Shown piece after piece: positions 8,745 through 17,155 of a DNA stretch of 64,000 bases. The stretch's first letter is position 1. Each line of letters starts with the position of its first letter. A program made the translations under genes and the position numbers. The stretch is from positions 1,922,001-1,986,000 of the forward strand of contig NZ_JAUFQQ010000005.1 of assembly GCF_030409845.1 (NCBI RefSeq), written 5' to 3'. The stretch is from Flavobacterium branchiarum (lineage in GTDB: Bacteria > Bacteroidota > Bacteroidia > Flavobacteriales > Flavobacteriaceae). The notes beneath the pieces were generated by a model. The model did no database searches and was not told the DNA's origin. It saw only the letters and a program-made list of their open reading frames with translations.

Positions 8745-9176
8745 TTATTGACAAGCAATCTTATTTACTCTATTTTGGTGTCTACCACCTTCAAATTCGG
8801 TACTTAAAAATGCTTCAACCATCTCTACAGCTTGTGGAATCGATGTAAAACGTGCTGGAATACTAATAATGTTAGCATCATTATGTAAACGAGTTAAAAC
8901 AGCAATTTCTTTAGTCCAACATAATCCAGCTCTCACTTTCGGATGTTTATTAACAGTCATTGCGATACCGTTACCGCTTCCACAGATTACAATTCCAAAA
9001 TCTGCCTTACCTTCAGTAATATCAGTAGCAACTGGATGACCAAAATCGGGATAATCTACAGAATCCTCAGAATCAGTACCGTAATTGGTTACTTCATATC
9101 CTTTTGCTTTAAGCATAGTAACAATTGCCTTTTTATATTCAGGTCCAGCGTGGTCATTTCCTATTGAAATTTTCAT
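8745..9176 (-). CDS. rpiB: Ribose-5-phosphate isomerase B
   Basis: 143 residues, normal family length. Seen: N-terminal IGNDHAG with D8 and H9, and the anion-hole/catalytic loop C65-GSGNG with the catalytic Cys. These match RpiB, which interconverts ribose 5-phosphate and ribulose 5-phosphate in the non-oxidative pentose phosphate pathway (cytoplasm). The LacAB_rpiB family also includes galactose-6-phosphate isomerase subunits, less likely for a single gene here. It is transcribed leftwards away from the AT-rich region that may be the replication origin. Confidence 0.93.
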   Translation of the reverse strand: MKISIGNDHAGPEYKKAIVTMLKAKGYEVTNYGTDSEDSVDYPDFGHPVATDITEGKADFGIVICGSGNGIAMTVNKHPKVRAGLCWTKEIAVLTRLHNDANIISIPARFTSIPQAVEMVEAFLSTEFEGGRHQNRVNKIACQ

Positions 9177-9203
9177 TTTTAAGTTATATTAAGTTGTGTA
9201 GTG

Positions 9204-9211
9204 CAAATTTA
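9204..9211 (-). promoter_or_regulatory. Probable -7 box TAAATTTG of rpiB
   Basis: TAnnTTTG match on the minus strand, 27 nt upstream of the rpiB start. No convincing -33 element. Confidence 0.35.
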
Positions 9212-9901
9212 ACCAAAGAATTTTAGATATACTTTACTAACATTTGTTTATTTGTACTACAGTAAAGTGTTATTCTAATTTTGTTTTTAAAGCATCAAAA
9301 GCTAACTGAAATGTAACTCCCATTTTAACAGAACATTACAGAGTTATTAACGTTTTATAGATAACTTAAACAGTTGGTAATCAGTTATAATAATTTAATG
9401 ATATTGTTAATTTTTTAAATTGTTAATAGCGAAACGCAATTGCTTGATATTCAGTTAACTTTAATTTAACAACTTTTGTTAATAAGTATAGAAAGAAAAT
9501 TAGAAGTTTTTTTTGGTTGTATCAATAAAAAACCTAATCCAAAACTGGAACTTAATAACCTAATAAAGTTTGGAGAATTTTTAGAAAAGTTATCAATACC
9601 AAAAAGTACATTTTCAACAAAAATCAATATATGAAGTTATCTACAAAATGAATTCATTTTAGGTTGTTAACCAATGTTAATTAAAATACAAAAAGTCTTA
9701 GTAACTAATCCTTTAACAAAATATAACTATGTTGATAACTCCATATAACTAAGACAAACTTCATTTCAATACATTTAAAAATATATTTATATGACATATT
9801 AACACACTATAATAACAACCAAAAATTAATTAAATTTAAATTTTTTCTTTTGTATTATATAATATATGTTGACAACTATTAAAATTGAAAAAGAAAAAAA
9901 T

Positions 9902-9950
9902 GAATTGGAAGATTGAATTGGAAGATTGAATTGGAAGATTGAATTGGATT
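9902..9950 (+). repeat. 13-bp direct repeat, 3.75 copies
   Basis: Unit GAATTGGAAGATT repeated three times exactly and then truncated. It lies just beyond the 3' end of the DUF2007 gene. Simple slippage repeat; three tandem 13-mers beside a possible origin is noted but may be coincidence. Confidence 0.8.
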
Positions 9951-9959
9951 GAAAAAAAA

Positions 9960-10193
9960 TTAAACGATTGAAAGTGGACTATTGAGATTGTCAAGAATTT
10001 CTTGAACTCTTTCGAAATCCTCTGGATGAACGTTAAGTTTGATTCCGCCCAAAGCAGCTGAATAAAAAGGAACAACCGAGAGGGTCATTTCGTTTTCTAG
10101 ATAATAGGGAATTTCTTCTTGTTCCAATAAATGTTTTAGAACAACTGTTTCATGCAGATAATTGAAAATAGCAATTGTTTTAAAGCTTTGCAT
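9960..10193 (-). CDS. DUF2007 family protein
   Basis: 77 residues from the chosen ATG (MQSFKTIAIFNYLHETVV). The frame is open to 10226, but the family begins at this short beta strand. The pattern hydrophobic strand, helix HETVVLKHLLEQEEIPYYLENE, then IKLNVHPEDFERVQEIL matches DUF2007, small soluble proteins sometimes called putative signal-transducing proteins because they resemble a GlnB-like fold. Function unknown. It stands alone on the minus strand, divergent from rnr. Confidence 0.75.
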   Translation of the reverse strand: MQSFKTIAIFNYLHETVVLKHLLEQEEIPYYLENEMTLSVVPFYSAALGGIKLNVHPEDFERVQEILDNLNSPLSIV

Positions 10194-10391
10194 AGAGGTC
10201 TTTTTGTAAAGATACGAAATGAGCATTACTAAAGATTTATCGTTAGCATTTATTTGAATAGGTTAATTGAAAATAACCATTGAAAATCAGTACCTTTTTT
10301 ACTTTTTAAAGTTATATTTTTAATAAAGTGGAGCCTAAAAAGTAATATTTGGTATCTTCTTTGTAATTTTAAACCTTATAAGAAAAGATAT

Positions 10392-12572
10392 ATGAGTAAG
10401 AAAATTAGAAAACCGATAAAAAATGAGAAAGATTTCTCAAGTAAGATTATAAAAATTTTATCGCAACATGCTAATAAACCATTTAATTACAAACAAATAG
10501 GAGCGAAGTTAGAATTAGACGATACTAAAAGTCGCAATCAAATTATAAAAGATTTAAAGATTCTTGCTTCTCAAAATAAGATTGTTGAATCAGAACCAGG
10601 TAAATATTTAATCAAAGCAGTTAGTCAGGATTATTACGAAGGTACGATAGATATGACAAGTCGTAAAACGGCTTATTTTATTTGTCCAGACTTTGCAGAG
10701 GATGTATTTATTCCGACCAATAATTTAAATCGTGCCCTTGATAAAGATAAAGTTAAGGTTTACGTTTATAACAGAAGAAAAGGGAAACGTCCTGAAGGAG
10801 AAGTAATTGAAGTGATAGAAAGAAATAAAACTGACTTTGTTGGAGTTATTGACATTCAGAATAATTTTGCTTTTGTTTCTACAGCAAATCCTAAAATGTA
10901 TACTGATATTTTTATTCCAAAGGATAAAGTAGGAGAAGCACAAAATGGTGATGTTGTTTTAGTTACGATAGAAGATTGGCCTAAAAGAGCAGATAGTCCT
11001 TTTGGTTCAGTAGTAAAAGTTTTAGGAAAACCAGGAGAACATGATACTGAAATTCATGCTATTTTGGCTGAATATGGTTTACCATCAGATTTCCCAGTAG
11101 AAGTAGAGGTATATGCTCAAAAGATAGATACTTCGATTCAAGAAAGTGAAATTGCTAAGCGTCGTGATATGCGAGATACGCTTACGTTTACAATAGATCC
11201 AAAAGATGCTAAAGATTTTGATGATGCCCTGTCTTTCAAAAAATTAGAAAATGGAAACTACGAAATTGGAATTCACATTGCCGATGTTTCTTATTATCTT
11301 CAAGAAGGAACAATTTTAGATGATGAAGCATATCAACGAGCAACATCGGTATACTTGGTCGATAGAGTGGTTCCAATGCTTCCAGAAGTGTTATCTAACT
11401 TTGCATGTTCATTACGACCTAATGAAGAAAAATATACGTTCTCGGCTGTTTTTGAAGTAGCAGAAAATGCACAAGTTATTAACCAATGGTTTGGTAGAAC
11501 AGTAATATATTCAGATCAACGATTTGCTTACGAAGAAGCGCAGTACATAATTGAAACAAAAGACAATACAATTCCTGCTGCAACTTCAATTACTGGAAGT
11601 TCTTATGTTGTTTCTGATGAAATAACTAATGCAACTTTAAAACTAGATGAATTAGCTAAGATTTTAAGAAAGAAAAGAATGGCAAATGGAGCTATTTCTT
11701 TTGATAAAGTAGAAGTTAAATTTGATTTAAATGCTGAAGGTGAACCAGAAGGTGTGTATTTCAAAGTTTCTAAAGATGCCAATCATTTAATTGAAGAATT
11801 TATGCTTTTGGCAAATAGAAAAGTTGCTGAATACATTGGTAAACAAAAGAAAACGTTTGTTTATAGAATACATGATGAGCCAAATGAAGATAAATTAATT
11901 GCAATGCAATCTGTAATTGCTAAGTTTGGTTATAAGATAGATTTCCGAAATAAAGGAGATATATCTAAATCATTAAACGCTTTAATGGAAGAAGTTAATG
12001 GTAAAAAAGAACAAAACTTAATTGATACTCTTGCAATTAGAAGTATGAGTAAAGCCAAATATTCGACTGATAACATTGGACATTATGGTTTAGCTTTTGA
12101 TTATTATAGCCATTTTACTTCACCAATTCGTCGTTATCCTGATGTTATGGTGCACCGATTATTGCAATATTATCTAGACGGAGGAAAATCTGTAGATGAA
12201 GAAACATACGAAACAAAGTGTTTGCATTGTTCGAATATGGAAGGTTTAGCTACTAATGCAGAACGTGATAGTATTAAATACATGCAAGTTAAATACATGC
12301 AGGATCATAAAGATGAAGAATTCTTGGGAGTTATTTCAGGAGTAACTGAATGGGGAATTTATGTTGAAATTGTGTCTAATAAATGTGAAGGAATGGTAAG
12401 AATCAGAGAGATAAAAGATGATTATTACACTTTTGATGAAAAACAATATGCATTAGTTGGTGCAACTTCAGATAAGATATTACAATTAGGCGATGAGATT
12501 TACGTTAAAGTAAAAAATGCCGATTTAGTTAAAAAGCAATTGGATTTTCATTTTTTAAGAAGAGCAGAATAA
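10392..12572 (+). CDS. rnr: Ribonuclease R
   Basis: 726 residues with the RNase II/R layout: N-terminal winged-helix segment (about 15-75), two cold-shock/OB domains (about 80-215), the RNB catalytic domain starting near 255 with the metal-binding cluster D269-PKD272-AKDFDDA, and a C-terminal S1 domain (about 645-720, FLGVISGVTEWGIYVEI). RNase R is a 3'-to-5' processive exoribonuclease that degrades structured RNA and participates in rRNA and tmRNA quality control. The C-terminus stops at the S1 domain and lacks the long basic tail of the E. coli enzyme. The next gene follows after 25 nt. Confidence 0.95.
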   Translation: MSKKIRKPIKNEKDFSSKIIKILSQHANKPFNYKQIGAKLELDDTKSRNQIIKDLKILASQNKIVESEPGKYLIKAVSQDYYEGTIDMTSRKTAYFICPDFAEDVFIPTNNLNRALDKDKVKVYVYNRRKGKRPEGEVIEVIERNKTDFVGVIDIQNNFAFVSTANPKMYTDIFIPKDKVGEAQNGDVVLVTIEDWPKRADSPFGSVVKVLGKPGEHDTEIHAILAEYGLPSDFPVEVEVYAQKIDTSIQESEIAKRRDMRDTLTFTIDPKDAKDFDDALSFKKLENGNYEIGIHIADVSYYLQEGTILDDEAYQRATSVYLVDRVVPMLPEVLSNFACSLRPNEEKYTFSAVFEVAENAQVINQWFGRTVIYSDQRFAYEEAQYIIETKDNTIPAATSITGSSYVVSDEITNATLKLDELAKILRKKRMANGAISFDKVEVKFDLNAEGEPEGVYFKVSKDANHLIEEFMLLANRKVAEYIGKQKKTFVYRIHDEPNEDKLIAMQSVIAKFGYKIDFRNKGDISKSLNALMEEVNGKKEQNLIDTLAIRSMSKAKYSTDNIGHYGLAFDYYSHFTSPIRRYPDVMVHRLLQYYLDGGKSVDEETYETKCLHCSNMEGLATNAERDSIKYMQVKYMQDHKDEEFLGVISGVTEWGIYVEIVSNKCEGMVRIREIKDDYYTFDEKQYALVGATSDKILQLGDEIYVKVKNADLVKKQLDFHFLRRAE

Positions 12573-12597
12573 GTAGAAAAATTTAAAAAAGAAAAAC

Positions 12598-13266
12598 ATG
12601 AAAAAGTTATTAATAGGAGTTGCAATTTTATTTGTACAAGCTTCATTTGGTCAAGTAACAAAGAATTTAGGAGATTTTGATAAAGTTAAAGTATTCGATA
12701 AATTGAGTATTACACTAATTCATTCTTCAGAAAATAAGATAGTTATAAAAGGAAGTAGAGAAAGTGAAGTAGAAGTTGTTAATAAAAACGGCGAATTAAA
12801 ACTAAGAATGCCTTTTCCAAAACTATTATCTGGAGATGATATTTCGATACAGTTATATTACAAACACATTGAAAATATTGATGTTAGCGAAGGAAGTATT
12901 GTTTCAAGTAAAGACAAAATTAAGCAAACATCAATTGATTTAAATTCTAAAGAAGGAGGAGAGATTAATGTAATTTTGGATGTGGATAACGCAAAAGTTA
13001 GAGCAGTTTCTGGTGGAACAATAAAAGTATCTGGTGAAGCAAAAACTCAAATTGCAAGTTTAGGGTCAGGCGGAATTCTTAAAGCTAAGGATTTGCAGAC
13101 CTCACAAACTACAATAAGCGTTTCTGCGGGAGGAAATGCTGAAATCTATGCTACTACCTTAGTTGATGCAAAAGTAAGCGCTGGAGGCTATATTTACATC
13201 TATGGTAAACCGAAACAAATTAATCAAAAAACTGTTTTAGGCGGTAGGATTGAAGAAAAAGAATAA
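12598..13266 (+). CDS. Secreted head-GIN domain (DUF2807) protein
   Basis: 222 residues with a signal peptide ending near VQASFGQ. The rest is a repetitive beta structure rich in short Gly/Ser/Ile strands (for example VRAVSGGTIKVSGEAKTQIASLGSGG), the signature of the auto-transporter-like head-GIN/DUF2807 fold common in Bacteroidetes. Expected periplasmic or outer-membrane location; function unknown. It lies 25 nt after rnr and 17 nt before a LysE-type gene, so the three may be co-transcribed. Confidence 0.85.
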   Translation: MKKLLIGVAILFVQASFGQVTKNLGDFDKVKVFDKLSITLIHSSENKIVIKGSRESEVEVVNKNGELKLRMPFPKLLSGDDISIQLYYKHIENIDVSEGSIVSSKDKIKQTSIDLNSKEGGEINVILDVDNAKVRAVSGGTIKVSGEAKTQIASLGSGGILKAKDLQTSQTTISVSAGGNAEIYATTLVDAKVSAGGYIYIYGKPKQINQKTVLGGRIEEKE

Positions 13267-13283
13267 AACCAAATTGTATTTTA

Positions 13284-13961
13284 ATGATAAATGATATTAT
13301 AGCAGGGATTCCATGGGGAGTATTTTTAAGCTTTATGGTAGGCCCAGTATTTTTTATATTACTAGAAACTAGTATTACAAAGGGATTTAGAGCCGCATTG
13401 GTTTTTGATCTTGGTGTAATTCTAGGAGATATTTTCTTTATAGCAATTGCTTATTTAGGAAGTTATAGATTAATTAAAAGTTTACAAGATAAACCAGCCC
13501 TTTTTATTTTTGGAGGTATAATCATGTTGGCTTACGGGATTATTTCGTTTCTTCAGCTTAAGAAAGAGGAGCGAATAAACCTAGAAGAAATAGATCGTGA
13601 TATCATAAAAAGAAATTATGGAAGTCTTTTTGTAAAAGGCTTTTTCTTAAATGTTATTAATATTGGAGTATTAGGCTTTTGGGTTGCTATAATTATTTCT
13701 ATTGGACCAAAATTAGAAATGCAAACATCTAGAATGATGACATTTTTTGTAACAGTTGTATTAACTTATTTAATAATTGACTGTATAAAAATCCTTTTAG
13801 CAAAGCAATTAAAATCTAAAATGACACCGTCTAACATTCTTAAAATTAAAAAAGGAATTAGTGTAGTTTTAATGGTTTTCGGATTTGTTTTAATAGTTCA
13901 AGGATGGTTTCCAAAAGAAAAAGAAATGGTAAAACATGCTTTCGAAAAGATAGAAAAGTAG
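13284..13961 (+). CDS. LysE/RhtB family transporter
   Basis: 225-residue integral membrane protein with six hydrophobic segments. The N-terminal helix carries GVFLSFMVGPVFFILLETSITKGFRAALVFDLGVILGD, which contains the LysE family G-P-x-x-x and G-x-x-x-D motifs. The family exports amino acids and related small solutes from the cytoplasm; the substrate here is unknown. Final gene of the rnr run, followed by a strong terminator. Confidence 0.85.
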   Translation: MINDIIAGIPWGVFLSFMVGPVFFILLETSITKGFRAALVFDLGVILGDIFFIAIAYLGSYRLIKSLQDKPALFIFGGIIMLAYGIISFLQLKKEERINLEEIDRDIIKRNYGSLFVKGFFLNVINIGVLGFWVAIIISIGPKLEMQTSRMMTFFVTVVLTYLIIDCIKILLAKQLKSKMTPSNILKIKKGISVVLMVFGFVLIVQGWFPKEKEMVKHAFEKIEK

Positions 13962-13988
13962 TTGTTAATAACTTCAAAATACAAATTT

Positions 13989-14014
13989 AACCTCTCATTA
14001 CGAGAGGTTTTTTT
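13989..14014 (+). terminator. Intrinsic terminator after the LysE-type gene
   Basis: AACCTCTC (13989-13996), 5-nt loop, GAGAGGTT (14002-14009), then T5. Confidence 0.85.
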
Positions 14015-14050
14015 ATGTTTTAAGTGTGATTTTTGAATTTTTTTTAATCA

Positions 14051-14262
14051 CAATCTTGTCTATCAGAGGAACGAAAACCCGAGCGAATAGACGAAGTAAT
14101 CTCACCTAGTAGCTAACACATAACAGTTTTTTTTAGCATCCTACGTCACCACAATCATGTCTTTCTGAGGAACGAAGAATCTCCACAAAAAACTAACACA
14201 AAGTATTTCTAGATTGTCGAGCTACTTGATGAGATTCTTCGTTCCTTAGAAAGACAAGATTG
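14051..14262. repeat. Palindromic intergenic element (REP/MITE-like) with a decayed neighbour half
   Basis: Left arm 14152-14183 (CAATCATGTCTTTCTGAGGA...) and right arm 14231-14262 are 32-bp inverted copies with two mismatches, separated by 47 bp. A further degenerate left-arm-like segment starts at 14051 (CAATCTTGTCTATCAGAGGA) and continues with AACGAA. No transposase and no ORF inside. This looks like a dispersed, non-coding palindromic element of the kind scattered between genes in Bacteroidetes. It occupies the 427-bp gap between the LysE-type gene and tRNA-Cys. Confidence 0.75.
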
Positions 14263-14351
14263 CGACTAAAAGTTTTCAGTCTCAGCTTTGAGTTTCCAAT
14301 CTTGTTATTTCGAATCTGTTCAATTTGATATTTATTGCGAAAAAATTAAGC

Positions 14352-14386
14352 ATAAAAAAAACCTCCAAATTTCTTTGAAGGTTTTT
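14352..14386 (-). terminator. Intrinsic terminator of tRNA-Cys
   Basis: On the minus strand AACCTTCAAA pairs with TTTGGAGGTT (one G-U) and is followed by a U-run (plus-strand A-run 14354-14360), directly after the tRNA 3' end. Confidence 0.8.
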
Positions 14387-14388
14387 GA

Positions 14389-14458
14389 GGCATCGTCCGG
14401 ATTCGAACCGGAGTAGGAGCTTTTGCAGAGCCCAGCCTAGCCGCTCGGCCACGACGCC
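14389..14458 (-). tRNA. tRNA-Cys (anticodon GCA)
   Basis: The minus strand reads GGCGUCG...CGAUGCC as a 7-bp acceptor stem with one G-U. The anticodon loop is CUGCAAA, giving anticodon GCA, and the T arm is CCGGUUCGAAUCCGG. 70 nt without an encoded CCA. Confidence 0.95.
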
Positions 14459-14566
14459 GTTAATTGAACGGATGGCAAAAGTAACTATAATCTTTAAATT
14501 TTAAAAACTTAAAGCCAACTATTTTTTAAATTTTTGAAAGAAAAATAATTTAGTATGAAGTTATAT

Positions 14567-14923
14567 TTATCTTTTATCTTTTAATTTAATTGTAACCGAC
14601 TCAACATCACCACCAATAGGAGGGTTGATTTTAGAAACTTCCACTATTGATTTTGTTATCATTGGAATCTCATCAAGTACCCTTTTATTGATTCTTTTTG
14701 CCACATGTTCCAATAATTTGGATCTTATAGCCATTTCTTCGGTAACAATTTTGTTTAAATGTACATAATCTACAGTATCCAAAAGATCATCAGATGCTGC
14801 AGATTTTCTTAAATTGGCATGAATCTCTAAATTCACTTCATATTCAGATCCTATTTTTCCTTCTTCGATTAAACATCCGTGGTAAGAAAATGTACGGATA
14901 TTTTTTAGTTTAATAATTCCCAT
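14567..14923 (-). CDS. folB: Dihydroneopterin aldolase
   Basis: 118 residues, normal for FolB. Seen: N-terminal IKLKNIRTFSYHGCLIEE containing the Y-H-G motif and the following Glu, the L-x-x-T-V-D-Y segment (LLDTVDYVHL), and the Lys/Pro region VEVSKINPPIGGDVESVTIKL near the C-terminus. It cleaves 7,8-dihydroneopterin to 6-hydroxymethyl-dihydropterin and glycolaldehyde in folate synthesis. Divergent from glnS; no other folate gene nearby. Confidence 0.9.
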   Translation of the reverse strand: MGIIKLKNIRTFSYHGCLIEEGKIGSEYEVNLEIHANLRKSAASDDLLDTVDYVHLNKIVTEEMAIRSKLLEHVAKRINKRVLDEIPMITKSIVEVSKINPPIGGDVESVTIKLKDKR

Positions 14924-15014
14924 TTTTATTTTAATTTTTTGTTCTAAGTTTCAGATTTACTGAGAAGTTTATAAAGAAAACTGTAAACTGTAAACCGAAA
15001 ACTGTAAACTTTTT

Positions 15015-15022
15015 TATCTTTG
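15015..15022 (+). promoter_or_regulatory. Probable -7 box TATCTTTG of glnS
   Basis: TAnnTTTG match 18 nt upstream of the glnS ATG. The upstream sequence is a short CTGTAAA-type repeat (about 14978-15010), and a TTG at -33 is not seen. Confidence 0.45.
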
Positions 15023-15040
15023 CTAAAATTACTATAAATA

Positions 15041-17155
15041 ATGGCATCAGAAGAAAAATCACTCAATTTTATTGAACAAATCATAGAAGAAGATTTAAAA
15101 TCAGGGTTATCAAAAGATAAGCTTCATTTTCGTTTTCCACCAGAACCAAATGGTTATTTACATATTGGTCATGCAAGTTCTATTGCTTTAAATTTTGGAT
15201 TAGGACTTGATTATCAATCGCCTGTGAATTTACGTTTTGATGATACAAATCCAGAAAAAGAGGAACAAGAATTTGTAGATGCAATTAAAAAAGATGTTGA
15301 ATGGTTAGGTTATACTTGGTCAGAAGAACGTTATGCATCCGATTATTTTCAGCAATTATATGATTGGGCAGTTTTATTAATTAAAAAAGATAAAGCTTAC
15401 GTTGATAGTCAATCTTCTGAAGATATGGCTATTCAAAAAGGAACTCCATCAACCACAGGTACTGATAGCCCATATAGAAATCGTTCAGTGGAAGAAAATT
15501 TAGACTTATTCGAAAGAATGAGATTGGGAGAATTTGAAGCAGGAACTCATATTTTGCGTGCTAAAATAGACATGAAATCAACTAATATGTTGATGCGTGA
15601 TCCTATTATGTATAGAATTCTACACAGACATCATCATAGAACTGGAGATGCCTGGAAGATTTATCCTATGTATGATTGGGCACATGGACAAAGTGATTAC
15701 TTAGAAGAAATTTCACATTCATTTTGTACACTAGAATTTTTACCACACCGTGAATTATACGATTGGTTTTTAGATCAAATTATAGATGATAATAAGTTAC
15801 GTCCAAAACAAAGAGAATTTGCAAGACGTAATCTTTCACATACAGTTGTAAGTAAAAGAAAATTACAGCAATTAGTTAAAGAACACCACGTTAATGGTTG
15901 GGATGATCCAAGAATGTCAACTATTTCTGGGTTAAGAAGAAGAGGTTATACAGCTGCTTCATTGCGTAATTTTGCTAATACAATTGGTATAGCAAAACGT
16001 GATAATTTAATTAGTGTATCCGTTTTAGAATTTTGTATTCGTGAGGATTTGAACAAAATTGCTCCAAGAGTAATGGCTGTTTTAGATCCAGTAAAATTGG
16101 TTATTAACAATTATCCTGAAGGAAAAGAAGAGTGGTTAGAAGCAGAAAATAATCAAGAAGATGAAAGTGCTGGATTCAGAAAAGTTCCATTTTCTCGTGA
16201 ATTATATATAGAAAGAGAAGACTTTTTAGAAGAAGCTCCAGCTAAGTTTTTCCGTTTGACTTTAGGAAAAGAAGTACGTCTTAAAAATGCTTATATCATT
16301 AAAGGAGAAAGTGTTATAAAGGATTCAGAAGGTAATATTACTGAAATTCATGTTACTTATGATACGGATTCTTTAAGCGGAAGTGGAACAGAAGCGAGCC
16401 AAAGAAAAGTATCTGGAACATTACATTGGGTTTCTATTCCTCATGCAGTAAAAGCAGAAGTTCGTTTGTACGATCGTTTGTTTACTGATGAAGCACCAGA
16501 CAGTTATAAAGATAAAAATTTCTTAGATTTTGTTAACCCGAACTCTTTAGAAATTGTTACTGGATTTCTTGAACCAAGTTTAGCAACAGCTCAAAATGAA
16601 GATAAATTTCAGTTTCAACGTTTAGGTTATTTCACTGTTGATAAAGATTCAAGTACTTCAAAACTAGTATTTAATAAGACTGTTGGATTAAAAGATGCTT
16701 GGGAAGAAAAAGGAAAAAAAGAAGAAAACAGTATCAACAATTCTTTAAAAGATATTAATAAATATTTCAAAGTTGAAACTAAGCCAGAACGTTTAGCGAT
16801 TGAAAATGCAATAGGGGAGAACATTGCTGCAATTTCAAGTTTTTCTTTATTACAAAATTCATTGAAGAAGAATATCAACAACAATAAGAGTTCATTATTA
16901 TTTGCTCAATTTATTTTAAAATATTCAATTTTGAAGTCTTCAGATTTTGAAGAAGAAGATATTAAAAAATTATATACTATGTCTTTAAGAAGTGAATCAA
17001 CTTATGTTCGTTCGAAAGCACTTTTAAATTTACGAGATTTAGAAACTTCAGATTTTAAAAATCAATTTGAAGAAGAAATTCAAAAATTAAATTCAAATCC
17101 TCCAAAAAATGCTTCTGACAGAGAAAAGGAAATTTTGGAAGAAATGTTAAAATAA
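15041..17155 (+). CDS. glnS: Glutaminyl-tRNA synthetase with a long C-terminal extension
   Basis: 704 residues. Class I signature PPEPNGYLHIGHA with H41-I-G-H44, and the KMSKS-equivalent V270-SKRK. The PEPNGYLHIGH and RFDDTNP segments identify GlnRS rather than GltX. The two-barrel anticodon-binding region runs to about residue 545. After that comes an extra tail of about 150 residues, charged and helical (FEEEDIKKLYTMSLRSESTYVRSKALLNL), which E. coli GlnRS (about 554 residues) lacks. Some bacteria carry a YqeY/GatB-like tRNA-binding tail at this place; I cannot confirm that this tail belongs to that family. A 1.4-kb repeat-filled gap follows. Confidence 0.93.
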   Translation: MASEEKSLNFIEQIIEEDLKSGLSKDKLHFRFPPEPNGYLHIGHASSIALNFGLGLDYQSPVNLRFDDTNPEKEEQEFVDAIKKDVEWLGYTWSEERYASDYFQQLYDWAVLLIKKDKAYVDSQSSEDMAIQKGTPSTTGTDSPYRNRSVEENLDLFERMRLGEFEAGTHILRAKIDMKSTNMLMRDPIMYRILHRHHHRTGDAWKIYPMYDWAHGQSDYLEEISHSFCTLEFLPHRELYDWFLDQIIDDNKLRPKQREFARRNLSHTVVSKRKLQQLVKEHHVNGWDDPRMSTISGLRRRGYTAASLRNFANTIGIAKRDNLISVSVLEFCIREDLNKIAPRVMAVLDPVKLVINNYPEGKEEWLEAENNQEDESAGFRKVPFSRELYIEREDFLEEAPAKFFRLTLGKEVRLKNAYIIKGESVIKDSEGNITEIHVTYDTDSLSGSGTEASQRKVSGTLHWVSIPHAVKAEVRLYDRLFTDEAPDSYKDKNFLDFVNPNSLEIVTGFLEPSLATAQNEDKFQFQRLGYFTVDKDSSTSKLVFNKTVGLKDAWEEKGKKEENSINNSLKDINKYFKVETKPERLAIENAIGENIAAISSFSLLQNSLKKNINNNKSSLLFAQFILKYSILKSSDFEEEDIKKLYTMSLRSESTYVRSKALLNLRDLETSDFKNQFEEEIQKLNSNPPKNASDREKEILEEMLK

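Larger units (their letters stand above)
9177..9959. other. Non-coding AT-rich region; candidate replication origin
   Basis: 783 bp without a credible gene, between leftward rpiB and the end of the DUF2007 gene. It contains 9-mers one or two bases from the DnaA box TTATCCACA: TTATCAATA at 9590-9598, TTATCTACA at 9637-9645, and TGTTGATAA (complement TTATCAACA) at 9730-9738. There are also several gttaac/gttaat elements, an inverted pair GTCTTAGT/ACTAAGAC at about 9695/9748, and a 13-bp direct repeat at 9902. Gene orientation mostly diverges from here and five parS-like sites lie 17-20 kb to the right. dnaA itself is not in the window, so this is an inference. Confidence 0.4.

Noticed and set aside
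9836..10075. 79-codon Phe/Ile-rich minus-strand frame overlapping the DUF2007 gene
   Set aside because: Overlaps the DUF2007 gene in another frame and crosses the 13-bp repeat; no family features.
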